A DNA stretch of 64,000 nucleotides, from contig NZ_WOTN01000001.1 of the NCBI RefSeq assembly GCF_010993745.1, positions 3,041,235-3,105,234 of the forward strand, in the 5' to 3' direction. The translations under genes were made by a program, and so were the position numbers. Positions 33,194 to 41,814 of the stretch are shown piece after piece. This DNA is from Fodinicola acaciae (lineage in GTDB: Bacteria; Actinomycetota; Actinomycetes; Mycobacteriales; HKI-0501). Each line of letters starts with the position of its first letter. Within the stretch, counting starts at the first letter, position 1. The notes under the pieces were generated by a model. It searched no databases and was not told where the DNA came from. It worked only from the letters and a program-made list of their open reading frames with translations.

Positions 33194-35434
33194 TCAGGAC
33201 CAGGTCAGCGGCCGCGGATTGACGCGCCACCACAGGCGACGCAACCGCCCGCGATGCCGCAGCAACGCCGACTCATACCCTTGCGCGAACGCCACCGCGC
33301 GCGCCGCATCCGCCTCGACCGCCGAGCCGGCCGAGAAGCTGACGCCATTGACCAGGTCGGCCAACGGCTGCAGCGGCGGCAGGCCGCCGAAAACGTCGTC
33401 CGGATCATCCGAGACACCGGCCTGATCCGCGGTGCGTACGGCCCAGGTCGCGATCTCGGTGGCGCTCAGGTGCGGCGGCGGCCGGCGGCGGTCGAGCCGG
33501 AGCGCGTCGAGCACCTCGGCCCAGGAGCCGACGATCCGCGCGGCCGGATCGCGCGCGGTCAGCCGCGCGTGGCTGCGACGCCGACGCGCGTACGCCAGAC
33601 CCGTGCAAATGCCGGCGAACACAAGGAAAACCGCGAGCACCGTCCACAGTGGCCAGAGGCGCAGCAGGAGCGGCGCCGGCGGCCGCGGCACGTCCGGATC
33701 CTGGCCCGGCCCCTTCTTTCCCTGCGGTCCCTGCAAATCGTCCAGCTGCTGCTGCTTGACCTGCTGGTCCTTCTTGGCCTGCGGGGTCAGCGCCTCCTGC
33801 GGCGGCTTCGTCGCGCTGGTCGTCGGCGTCGGGTCGAAGGCCACCCAGCCTGCGCCGGAAAAATACACCTCCGGCCAGGCAAAGGCGTCTCCGCTGCGGA
33901 TCACCCAGCTGCCCTTGCCGACGTTGTTGCCGGCGTGAAACCCGACCACGACACGCGTCGGCAGGCCGATAATCCGTGCCAGCAAGGCAAAAGACGCGGC
34001 GAACTGCTCGGAGGTGCCGCGTTTCCCGTTCTTGGCGGTGAGAAAAAACCGCAGCGTGGCAAAGCCGTGTCCGCTGGCGGCGTTCGGATCGAACGCATAC
34101 ATCGACTTCAGCCGTCGCTCCAACAGCAGCGCTCGCTGGTACGGCGTGTTGGCCTGCTTGGTCATCGCCTGCGCCAGCGCCACCAGCGTCGGCGGCGTGC
34201 CTGCCGGCACCGTCAGGTCGGCGGCCACCTCGCCCGTCGTCGGCGTGTCCGCGGTGACCAGCTGGCTGGCCGGCACCTCGCGCACCTCCGAGGTGACCGT
34301 GTACGTGAGGCCCGGCTGCAAACCCTGCGGACGTACGAGGCAGCCGGTGTCGTCGACGGAGGCCTGCACACCGGTCAGCTGCCGCGGCGCGTCGACCGCA
34401 GGCAGCCACAGGCCGTTGAGTCCGACGACGGTGATCCGTTGTCGTACGCTCTGCACCGGTCCGCTCGCGCCGGCGATCGTCGGCAGGACACTGCCGGCCG
34501 ACCGGTACGCCGACGACGGCGTCCACGCCAGGCCGTCATAGTTGTCCAGCACGGCCAGCCGTATGCGCTGTGGCGCCGCGCTCTCCACCCGCAGCAGCAC
34601 GTCGTTGGGGCGCTGAGCCCAGCCGGAGATCTCGCCGAGCGGGTTGACCTGGTCGAGCCGCTGCTGCGGCGGCGTCACGTACTTGCGCGGGTCGACCGGG
34701 TCACCGCTGCGCAGGTCGGCGATCGCCGGGCCGACCACGATCACCGCGCCGACGAAGATGATCACCGCGAGCAGGGCGCTCACGCCGGCGCGCAGTCGGT
34801 GCCGGACCGCACGCCGTACGCCGCCGCTCGGCCGTGAGGCCGCCAGCGCGACCGCCGCCACGAAGATGAAGGCCAGCATCGCCGGCACCGAGCCCGGCGC
34901 GTTCGGCCCGATCAGGACGAGCGCCGCGACCAGCGCCAACACCGCTGGCAGCAGGCCGAGCAACGCGCGACCGGCGCGCAGCACGATCTCGGCACCGGTC
35001 GCCGCCGCCAGCCAGCAGATCGCGAGCGGCAACACGAGAGTCGCCGGCGTGACCTCCACCGGGATCGTCGCGGTGAGCACCTGCGCGCCGGTGTTGCGCA
35101 GCGCGCCGAGGTAGAGCGCGACGTACGAGCCCGTGTCCATCGACGGTACGACGTACACGACGACCAGCGTCAACGCGATGAAGGCGACCAGCGAGACCAG
35201 CGCGGAGAAGATCACCCGCAGGCGCGACAGGTTGACGCCGACCGCGACCACCAGCGCGCCCGCCGCCGCGATCGCGACCCACGGATAGAGCGCCAGACCG
35301 GAGTAGATCCGGCCAAGCACCGCCACACCCAACCCCACCGCCACCACGACCGCGACAGCTGACACCAATCGGCTGACCAACGACCTCATGGCGGTCGCCG
35401 GCGGCGGAACGTCACCTTCGCGAGAGGTCACCAT
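33194..35434 (-). CDS. Transglutaminase-like membrane protein TgpA family
   Basis: A 746-residue membrane protein. The N-terminal 220 residues contain about six helices; the outside region carries the transglutaminase core with the catalytic Cys replaced or preceded by GTSEQFAASFALLARIIGLP, then RVVVGFHAG and HAWPEVYF-like SGDAFAWPEVYFSGAGWVAFD. A further helix and a DUF4129 tail follow. The Cys of the usual E-x-C motif is Phe-Ala here (EQFAASF), so it may not cleave or crosslink by the normal mechanism. ATG 35434 (or GTG 35431) overlaps the DUF58 stop. Part of the Fn3-MoxR-DUF58-TgpA operon. Confidence 0.85.
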   Translation of the reverse strand: MVTSREGDVPPPATAMRSLVSRLVSAVAVVVAVGLGVAVLGRIYSGLALYPWVAIAAAGALVVAVGVNLSRLRVIFSALVSLVAFIALTLVVVYVVPSMDTGSYVALYLGALRNTGAQVLTATIPVEVTPATLVLPLAICWLAAATGAEIVLRAGRALLGLLPAVLALVAALVLIGPNAPGSVPAMLAFIFVAAVALAASRPSGGVRRAVRHRLRAGVSALLAVIIFVGAVIVVGPAIADLRSGDPVDPRKYVTPPQQRLDQVNPLGEISGWAQRPNDVLLRVESAAPQRIRLAVLDNYDGLAWTPSSAYRSAGSVLPTIAGASGPVQSVRQRITVVGLNGLWLPAVDAPRQLTGVQASVDDTGCLVRPQGLQPGLTYTVTSEVREVPASQLVTADTPTTGEVAADLTVPAGTPPTLVALAQAMTKQANTPYQRALLLERRLKSMYAFDPNAASGHGFATLRFFLTAKNGKRGTSEQFAASFALLARIIGLPTRVVVGFHAGNNVGKGSWVIRSGDAFAWPEVYFSGAGWVAFDPTPTTSATKPPQEALTPQAKKDQQVKQQQLDDLQGPQGKKGPGQDPDVPRPPAPLLLRLWPLWTVLAVFLVFAGICTGLAYARRRRSHARLTARDPAARIVGSWAEVLDALRLDRRRPPPHLSATEIATWAVRTADQAGVSDDPDDVFGGLPPLQPLADLVNGVSFSAGSAVEADAARAVAFAQGYESALLRHRGRLRRLWWRVNPRPLTWS

Positions 35435-36627
35435 GCCGGCACCGCGTTCCACTCGTCGGCGAAAGCCGCCGCGTCGGCGGCCGCGATCAGCGTGACGCCA
35501 GGCAGCGTCGCGGCACGCGGACTGCCGGCTCCGAAGGCGCCGATCACGACTGTCGGATAGACCTCCGACAGCGCCGCGGCCTGGTTGAGCTCGCCGCTGG
35601 CAGGCGCGTCCGACGCACCGGTCAGCAGGATCGCGGTGTCCCCGCGCCGCCGGTGCCGCAGCCGCTGGATCACCGAGCCAAACGGCGTACCCGTCACCGG
35701 CTGCACCTCGGCCAGCAGGTCGAGCAGCGGTTGTACGCCGATGTCCGGGCCGCCTTCGATCAGCGCGCCGCTGGCCAGGTGCAGGTCGACGGTCAGGCCG
35801 CTGCCGACCACCGCGGTCACCACCGAGGCCGCCGCGTCGACCGCGTCCTCGAAGCCCTCGTCGGCGTACACCTCCGGCCGGTCGTCGAGCACCACCGCGA
35901 TCCGCGGCAGGCTGGTGTCGACGTGCTCGCGGACCATGAGCTGGCCGATGTGCGCGGACGTACGCCAGTGCACGTGCCGCAGGTCGTCGCCGGCCACGTA
36001 CTCACGCAGCGCGTGGAAGGTGATGCTGCCGTGCTGCACCTTGTCGACAATGCCGTCCAGGCTGCGGTTGGTGCCGACCGGCACGTGCAGCAGCGGATGT
36101 ACGCGCGGATGCACCCAGACGCGCGCGGCCTGACCGTACGGCCAGGCCAGCCGCACCAGGCCCAGTGGATCGCGGCGGGCGATCCGCAGTGGACCCACGT
36201 CGACGATGCCGCGGCGCCGGGTCGGCACCTCGTACGTCGTCGTGATCTCCTCGCGGGGCGACAGCCGGATCGCCTGCAGCGGCTGGTCGACCTCGAAGTC
36301 GCGACCGGCGCAGCGGTCGGAGCCGATCAACGCCGCCGACCGCCAGCGTGAGCCGTTGCGGATGTGTACGACGCCGAGGCACTCCTGACCACGCGCCACG
36401 CGCGCCGGCTCCACCTTGCGGTCGACGCGCAGCGGCGGCCGCGACGCGACCCAGACGATCGAGCCGATCGCCGCGATCAGGCCGGCACAGCCGAGCACCA
36501 CGAGGTCGGAATAGCCGAAGAACAGGCCGGCGCCGACCAGCACCGCCGAGGCCACCGGCAGGCCGATGCCGCGCGGGGTCAGGCCTCTGGTCACGAACTC
36601 GCCGACGCGGCGCCACACGGATGCCAC
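35428..36627 (-). CDS. DUF58 domain protein (MoxR-associated vWA-like)
   Basis: A 399-residue protein with two N-terminal membrane helices and a DUF58 core. The diagnostic HALREYVAGDDLRHVHWRTSAH is visible in two parts around residue 215, followed by a degenerate vWA fold (IAVVLDDRPEVY). It is preceded by MoxR after 6 bp and overlaps TgpA. MoxR AAA ATPases with DUF58 partners are thought to act in assembly or remodelling of envelope proteins. Exact client unknown. Confidence 0.9.
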   Translation of the reverse strand: MASVWRRVGEFVTRGLTPRGIGLPVASAVLVGAGLFFGYSDLVVLGCAGLIAAIGSIVWVASRPPLRVDRKVEPARVARGQECLGVVHIRNGSRWRSAALIGSDRCAGRDFEVDQPLQAIRLSPREEITTTYEVPTRRRGIVDVGPLRIARRDPLGLVRLAWPYGQAARVWVHPRVHPLLHVPVGTNRSLDGIVDKVQHGSITFHALREYVAGDDLRHVHWRTSAHIGQLMVREHVDTSLPRIAVVLDDRPEVYADEGFEDAVDAAASVVTAVVGSGLTVDLHLASGALIEGGPDIGVQPLLDLLAEVQPVTGTPFGSVIQRLRHRRRGDTAILLTGASDAPASGELNQAAALSEVYPTVVIGAFGAGSPRAATLPGVTLIAAADAAAFADEWNAVPAW

Positions 36628-36633
36628 CAGCGT

Positions 36634-37629
36634 CTAGTCCGACCCGGCGCCTACCGGCTGCGGCACCGCGACCGCCTCCAGAGCCTGCCGCAGCACGCCG
36701 TCGGCCGTGCTGCCGCGCATCTGCGCGTCGGGTGCGAGCAGCAGCCGGTGCGCCAGCACCGGACCGGCCAGCTCCTTCAGGTCTTCGGGGATGACGTACG
36801 CGCGTCCTTTGGACAGGGCCCACACGCGCGCCGCGCGGGTCAGCGAGATCGCGCCACGCGGACTGACGCCGACGCGCACCTCGTCCAGGCTCCGCGTCGC
36901 CGCCGCGAGGCGTACCGAATAGAGATAGAGCGGGTCGGCGATGTGCACGCGCGAGGCCAGCGTCACCAGCCGCGAGATCGTCTCGGTGTCGGTGACCGGC
37001 CGCAGCTGGTCGACACTGCGTCCGGCGGCCGCGCCGCGCAGCACCTCGACCTCGACGCGCTCGTCCGGATAGCCGATCGAGATCCGCATCAGGAACCGGT
37101 CGAGCTGCGCCTCCGGCAGCCGGTACGTCCCGTCCATCTCGACCGGGTTCTGGGTGGCCACCACCATGAACGGCCGCGGCACGTTGTGGCCGACCCCGTC
37201 GACCGTGACGACCTGCTCCTCCATGACCTCCAGCAGCGCCGACTGAGTCTTGGGCGAGGCCCGGTTGATCTCGTCGGCCACCACCACGTTGGCGAAGATC
37301 GGGCCCTGGTGAAACTCGAAGTTTCGGTTGGCCTGGTTGAAAATCGTCACGCCGGACACGTCGGAGGGCAGCAGGTCGGGAGTGAACTGGATGCGCCGCC
37401 ACTGGCCGCGTACGCTCGCCGCGATCGCCCGCGCCAACGACGTCTTGCCGACGCCGGGCACATCCTCGACCAGCAGGTGGCCCTCGGCGAACAGCGCGGT
37501 CAGCGCGAGCCGTACGGCGTGGTCCTTGCCGAGCACCGCATGCTCCACATTGGACACGACCCGGTCGAATATCTCGACGAAACCCTGCACTTCCTGCGGC
37601 GTGGGTGGCTGTTGTGCCGGTGCGGTCAC
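36634..37629 (-). CDS. MoxR-family AAA ATPase
   Basis: A 331-residue AAA+ protein. Walker A is in VPGVGKTSLARAIA, Walker B in VVADEINRASPKTQSALLE, sensor 1 in VVATQNPVEMDGTYRLPEAQ and the C-terminal arginine region follows. GTG 37629 has GGAG eight bases before it. It lies 27 bp after the Fn3 protein gene and 6 bp before DUF58. MoxR proteins act as chaperone-like ATPases with DUF58/vWA partners. Confidence 0.92.
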   Translation of the reverse strand: MTAPAQQPPTPQEVQGFVEIFDRVVSNVEHAVLGKDHAVRLALTALFAEGHLLVEDVPGVGKTSLARAIAASVRGQWRRIQFTPDLLPSDVSGVTIFNQANRNFEFHQGPIFANVVVADEINRASPKTQSALLEVMEEQVVTVDGVGHNVPRPFMVVATQNPVEMDGTYRLPEAQLDRFLMRISIGYPDERVEVEVLRGAAAGRSVDQLRPVTDTETISRLVTLASRVHIADPLYLYSVRLAAATRSLDEVRVGVSPRGAISLTRAARVWALSKGRAYVIPEDLKELAGPVLAHRLLLAPDAQMRGSTADGVLRQALEAVAVPQPVGAGSD

Positions 37630-37656
37630 CCGATCACTCCATTGTGGACGGTCATG

Positions 37657-40374
37657 TCAGCATTTTGGCAGGTTGTTGAGTTCGCTGTCCGACTGGTCCA
37701 TGTACGCGCCGACCGAATAGCCGTCGAGCTCGGTCCAGACCCAGATGTTGCTCTGGCGTCCCTTGCCACCGTTGAGATTCTTGTACTCGTCGACCTGGTT
37801 TCCGGTCTGCGACCGGTAACCGGTGCTGTAACACATGGCGTCTTTGCTCGCGTGCTTCGGGAAACGCGTCGGCGTACGCGGTCCCAGATTGGGATCCGAA
37901 TCCGGCGGTGTCTTGTAGACACCGAGACTGCAGTCGTTGTCGGGACTGTAGTCGCAGCTGTTCGTCACCGTGAACACCTTCGACTTGGCCTTGTCGGTGA
38001 CTTTCCCGGTCCTGCCGGTCGTCGACTTCGCCGTAATTGTGAAGTCGTAGTTCGTACTGGCCTTGTCAACCTTCACGGATCCAGACGTGCAGCTGGTGCC
38101 AGCGCTCTTCCCGTCAATGGTGATGTCACACGTACCGGCCGGTCCGCCGTGCCAGTCGACGGTGAACTTCACGGTTGCCTTGGTGTAACTGTCGCTGATC
38201 TTGTCGGTGACGTCGATCGTCGGCTCCGGATCGTCGGCCTTCGTGTCGATCTCGGCGGTGTCGCTGCTGCCGGCCGCGTTGACCGCGGTCAGTGAGAACT
38301 TGACCTGTGCGCCCGGCTGCAGGCCAGTGACCGGAAACTCGGTCTGGTCGGCGGCGATGTCCTGTTCGTGGCCGTTGATGACCGCCTTGTACGGCTGCAG
38401 CGCCTTGCCGTTGTCCTTCGGCGTACCCCACTTGAAGGTCACCGAGGTCGCCGTCGTGTTCTTCACCTCGACGGTCGGCTTGTCCGGCACCGTGTACGGC
38501 GCGACCGCGGCCGACGGCTGACTCGGCTGACCCGAGGTGACCAGACCGTTGGCGGTGACCGTGAAGGTGTACGAGTCGCCGTAGTTCAGGTTGTTCGGCT
38601 GGACCGTGTACGTCGACTCCACGCCACCGTCGAAGTCCTGCGTTCCGTTGGGACCCGTCGCGGTGATCTTGTGGCCGGTGATGCCGGGGCCCTGGTCGAG
38701 CGGGTCCTTCCACCTGACCTGGACGGAGCCGTCCTTCTGCGGCGTGGCGGTGACGTTGGTCGGGATGCCGGGCACGTCACCGGTCGGCGTGACCGGGTTG
38801 GCCAGCGTCGCCGGACCGCTGCCGACGCGGTTTCGCGCGGTCACCGAGAAGCGGTATTCGACACCGTTGGTGAGGCCGTCGATGGTGGCCGACCGACGAC
38901 TGGCCGGTACGACGACCGACGAGCGACCCTCGGCGGTGATCACGTACGAGTTGACCGCGCCGCCGCTGCTCGGCCGGCGCCAGCTCAGCTGGACGGACTT
39001 GTTGCCGGCGGAGGCCTGCAACCCGGACACCGATCCCGGCGCGGTCAGCGCCGGCGTGTTCTGGCCGCCGTTGCCGTTGTTACCCGGCTGGCCGCCGTTG
39101 CCCTGCGACGGCGCGCCGTTGTTGCCCTGCTCGCCAGTGGGGTTGGGGGTCGACGTCGGCGGAGCCTGTCCTTCGCCTTCGTCGGTCGCGCCTGGCACGT
39201 CCGGCGGATATTTGTCCACGTCCAGCTTGTTGCCCTGGCCGTCGACCACCACCGCGTGCGGCGAGCTGGGCGCGTTGATGACCAGGTGGTCCTCGCGCAC
39301 CTCCAGCTCGATCGGGCCGTTGGCGTCGGGGATGGAGATCGGCTGCTCCGGCTGGCCGGTCAGGCCGAAGATCTGGACGGCGTGCGAGGTGTTGTCGGCG
39401 ACGTACACGCGGCCACCGAAGACCACCGCCGCGCCGAGCGCCCGGCCGGCGCCAGGCACCTGCACCTTGTCGAAGGAGGTGCCGTTGACCAGGAAGACCG
39501 TACGCGAACCCGGCTGCGTGACCGGGATGACGCCGTCGGTGTGGTCGGGCACGAGCACCGGACCGCGGATCGAGGTCGCGACGACCGACGCGACCTTGCT
39601 GCCGATCACCGTCGACACCCTGCCGTCGGTGGTGTCGATGATCGCCGACCCGGACCGCAACGCGGTCATCGCCAGCTCGTGGTTGGGCGGCGCCACCTTG
39701 GCGGTCGCGAGCACCTGAGCACCCGGCGCGCTGTTGGCGGCCTGCGCCGCGCGCTGGTCGGTGTCGCCGCCGCTGCTGCCGACCGCGACGACGGTCCCCT
39801 GGCTCGGTACGGCGAACCAGACGCGGCCGGTCTGGTCGGCCACGCCACCGGACAGCGGCGCCGCGAAGGTCTGCGGCGCGCCGATCCTGGCCAGGGTGGT
39901 CGGGTTGATCTGCTGCACCTGTCCGGACAGGTTGTTGACCAGATATCCGGTGTCGCCGGCCAGCACGACGCGTACGCCCTGGCCCTGCGGGCCCTTCGCG
40001 GTGGCGGTGTGGCCGAGCTGGTTGAGGTCGAGCGAGGTGATCTGGCCGGTGTCCAGGTCGCGTACCAGCACGTGCTGGTCGGTCTGGGTGACCTCGACCC
40101 GGTGGCCCTGCGCGTCGCTGAGCGGCACCCGCTGGTCGACCTTGCCGGAGGCGGTGTTGACCCGGCCGACCTCACCCTTCTTGGCCGACCAGAGCCAGAC
40201 GTTGCCGTCGGAGATGTTGAGGACGCGGCTGGCCGCACCGGCGCCGAACACCGTCGCCAGCATCGAACCGAGCAGCACGGCGACCACGCCAACCGAGGCG
40301 AACCCGCCGGAACCGGACAGCCGGCCGCGCAGGGCGGCGAGCGGGCCTGCCGGCCGGCCTGGGCTGTCGGTCAT
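37657..40374 (-). CDS. Large membrane-anchored protein with beta-propeller-like and Fn3 domains
   Basis: A 905-residue protein. A cytosolic start is followed by one membrane helix at about 24-45 (FASVGVVAVLLGSMLATVFG). Residues ~50-395 form repeated blades resembling an NHL/YVTN propeller (DGNVWLWSAKKGEVGRVN and similar). A Asn/Gly/Gln/Pro-rich linker leads to three to four Fn3 domains (~440-730), then a Cys-containing C-terminal domain. ATG 40374 has GGGGA nine bases upstream. It heads the Fn3-MoxR-DUF58-TgpA operon and shares the Fn3 theme with the kinase at 29119, which suggests a common extracellular partner. Ligand unknown. Confidence 0.85.
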   Translation of the reverse strand: MTDSPGRPAGPLAALRGRLSGSGGFASVGVVAVLLGSMLATVFGAGAASRVLNISDGNVWLWSAKKGEVGRVNTASGKVDQRVPLSDAQGHRVEVTQTDQHVLVRDLDTGQITSLDLNQLGHTATAKGPQGQGVRVVLAGDTGYLVNNLSGQVQQINPTTLARIGAPQTFAAPLSGGVADQTGRVWFAVPSQGTVVAVGSSGGDTDQRAAQAANSAPGAQVLATAKVAPPNHELAMTALRSGSAIIDTTDGRVSTVIGSKVASVVATSIRGPVLVPDHTDGVIPVTQPGSRTVFLVNGTSFDKVQVPGAGRALGAAVVFGGRVYVADNTSHAVQIFGLTGQPEQPISIPDANGPIELEVREDHLVINAPSSPHAVVVDGQGNKLDVDKYPPDVPGATDEGEGQAPPTSTPNPTGEQGNNGAPSQGNGGQPGNNGNGGQNTPALTAPGSVSGLQASAGNKSVQLSWRRPSSGGAVNSYVITAEGRSSVVVPASRRSATIDGLTNGVEYRFSVTARNRVGSGPATLANPVTPTGDVPGIPTNVTATPQKDGSVQVRWKDPLDQGPGITGHKITATGPNGTQDFDGGVESTYTVQPNNLNYGDSYTFTVTANGLVTSGQPSQPSAAVAPYTVPDKPTVEVKNTTATSVTFKWGTPKDNGKALQPYKAVINGHEQDIAADQTEFPVTGLQPGAQVKFSLTAVNAAGSSDTAEIDTKADDPEPTIDVTDKISDSYTKATVKFTVDWHGGPAGTCDITIDGKSAGTSCTSGSVKVDKASTNYDFTITAKSTTGRTGKVTDKAKSKVFTVTNSCDYSPDNDCSLGVYKTPPDSDPNLGPRTPTRFPKHASKDAMCYSTGYRSQTGNQVDEYKNLNGGKGRQSNIWVWTELDGYSVGAYMDQSDSELNNLPKC

Positions 40375-40552
40375 CGCATCCCCGTTGGTAAGTGGCGTCT
40401 CGGGACGCACCAGCGGACTTCAATTACCGGATCTGCTTCATCGTACGCTGAGCAACCTACCCACTTCCGATCTTCCGCTGACCTGCGGGGATGCCGGGTC
40501 GTTCGGCCGGGAAAGTGGCATTTGTCAACCGTACGTACGCCCCCAAACACCC

Positions 40553-40615
40553 CGTTTGGTCGCATGGCCACCATGCGTGCGCTGGACGCACGCATGGTGG
40601 CCATGCGACCAAACG
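40553..40615. terminator. 29-bp perfect palindrome flush with the era stop codon
   Basis: Arms 40553-40581 and 40587-40615 are exactly complementary over 29 bp around the loop CTGGA. The right arm ends on the base next to the era stop codon (40616-40618, minus strand). It probably terminates era transcription before the Fn3 gene promoter. Its core, GCGTGCGCTGGACGCACGC, is shared with hairpins at 55573 and 63503. Confidence 0.85.
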
Positions 40616-41527
40616 TCAGAAGCCGAGGCGGCGCAGCTGGCGCGGGTCGCGCTGCCACTCCTTGGCGACCTTGACGTGCAGGTCGAGATAGACCCGGCGG
40701 CCGAGCAGCTCCTCGATGGCCGCGCGCGCGGTGCTGCCGACCTCCTTCATCCGCGACCCACCGGCGCCGAGCACGATCGCTTTCTGGCTGTTGCGCTCGA
40801 CGTAGACGGTCGCGTGCACGTCCACCAGCGACGTCTCCGAGTCGTCGCGCGGCGTCATCTCCTCGACGGTGACGGCGAGCGAGTGCGGCAGCTCGTCGCG
40901 TACGCCTTCCAGCGCCGCCTCGCGGATCAGCTCGGCCACCATCGCGTCGGTCGGCTCGTCGGTGACCTCGCCGTCCGGATACAGCGGCGGCGACTCGGGC
41001 AGCTGCCGGACCAGCAGGTCGGCGAACAGCTCGACCTGGTCACCGGCGACCGCGGACAGCGGCACGATGTCGGCGAACTCGACCCCGGCCGTCTCCCCCA
41101 GCCGCTGTACGGCCATCAGCTGCTCGGCGAGCTTCGGCGGAGTGACGGTGTCGGTCTTGGTGACCACGGCGAACTTCGTCGCGCGCTTGAGGCCGGCGAT
41201 GTCGGCGGCGATCCGCCGGTCGCCTGGCCCGATCGGCTCGTTGGCCGGAATGCACAACACCACCGCGTCGACCTCCGACCAGGTCGTCCGCACCAGGTCG
41301 TTGAGCCGCTGGCCGAGCAGCGTACGCGGCTTGTGCAGGCCGGGGGTGTCGACCAGGACGATCTGCGCGTCCGGCCGGTGCACGATGCCGCGGATCGCGT
41401 GCCGGGTCGTCTGCGGCTTGCTGCTGGTGATCGCCACCTTGCGGCCGACCAGCGCGTTGATCAGCGTCGACTTGCCGGTGTTGGGCCTGCCCACCAGACA
41501 CACGAAGCCTGCCCTGTAGTCACTCAC
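40616..41527 (-). CDS. era: GTPase Era
   Basis: A 303-residue GTPase that binds 16S rRNA and assists small-subunit assembly. G1 is GRPNTGKST, G2 region QTTRHAIRG, G3 DTPGLHKP, G4 VTKTD (the actinobacterial variant of NKxD); the C-terminal KH domain contains QKAIVLGAGGSRMKEVG. GTG 41527 is preceded by GGGATGATGGC ending 3 bases before it, as for recO, which indicates its own leaderless promoter. In related genomes it lies between cdd and recO; here it stands alone, 9.6 kb from one and 18.3 kb from the other. Confidence 0.95.
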   Translation of the reverse strand: MSDYRAGFVCLVGRPNTGKSTLINALVGRKVAITSSKPQTTRHAIRGIVHRPDAQIVLVDTPGLHKPRTLLGQRLNDLVRTTWSEVDAVVLCIPANEPIGPGDRRIAADIAGLKRATKFAVVTKTDTVTPPKLAEQLMAVQRLGETAGVEFADIVPLSAVAGDQVELFADLLVRQLPESPPLYPDGEVTDEPTDAMVAELIREAALEGVRDELPHSLAVTVEEMTPRDDSETSLVDVHATVYVERNSQKAIVLGAGGSRMKEVGSTARAAIEELLGRRVYLDLHVKVAKEWQRDPRQLRRLGF

Positions 41528-41530
41528 CTG

Positions 41531-41541
41531 GCCATCATCCC
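41531..41541 (-). promoter_or_regulatory. era promoter element GGGATGATGGC
   Basis: The 11 bases GGGATGATGGC on the minus strand end 3 bases before the era GTG, identical in sequence and spacing to the element before recO. GATGAT would act as the -10. Confidence 0.5.
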
Positions 41542-41579
41542 GTACGGGCGATGTCACGCGCGGTCCGCGTCCGGCTTTC

Positions 41580-41678
41580 TTGACTTGCTCCAGTGTGGAG
41601 TGTTGGATCGGCGGGACGGCGGCAAAACCGTCACGGGCCAGCGGCCGCGATGAGAACCCCCTCCTCATCGCGGCCGCT
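41580..41678 (+). promoter_or_regulatory. Promoter and 5'-leader hairpin for the MetE-like gene
   Basis: TTGACT at 41580-41585, a 17-base spacer containing CTCCA-GTG-TGGAG, and TTGGAT at 41603-41608 form a plausible promoter. About 30 bases later a 15-bp perfect hairpin (41640-41654 with 41664-41678, loop AACCCCCTC) lies in the predicted leader, 136 bases before the ATG at 41815. It could be an attenuator or an insulator for divergent era transcription. No U-tract follows. Confidence 0.4.
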
Positions 41679-41814
41679 CTGTATGTCCATCTGACAAGGC
41701 AGATTTTCCATGCGCCACGAGAATGTCGGGTTCCGCCGGCCTGCTGTGCGCCGCGTCGCCGCGGGACTAAGCTCGTTTCCCGGTGACCGGATCGAGCGGG
41801 GGTCGAGGAGCGAG

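Noticed and set aside
36364-38295. 643-codon plus-strand open frame opposite MoxR and DUF58
   Set aside because: Same reason; the minus-strand genes have complete catalytic motifs.
38368-41653. Two long plus-strand frames opposite the Fn3 gene and era
   Set aside because: Shadows of the Fn3 protein and Era; they also cross the 29-bp palindrome, which is unlikely inside a gene.
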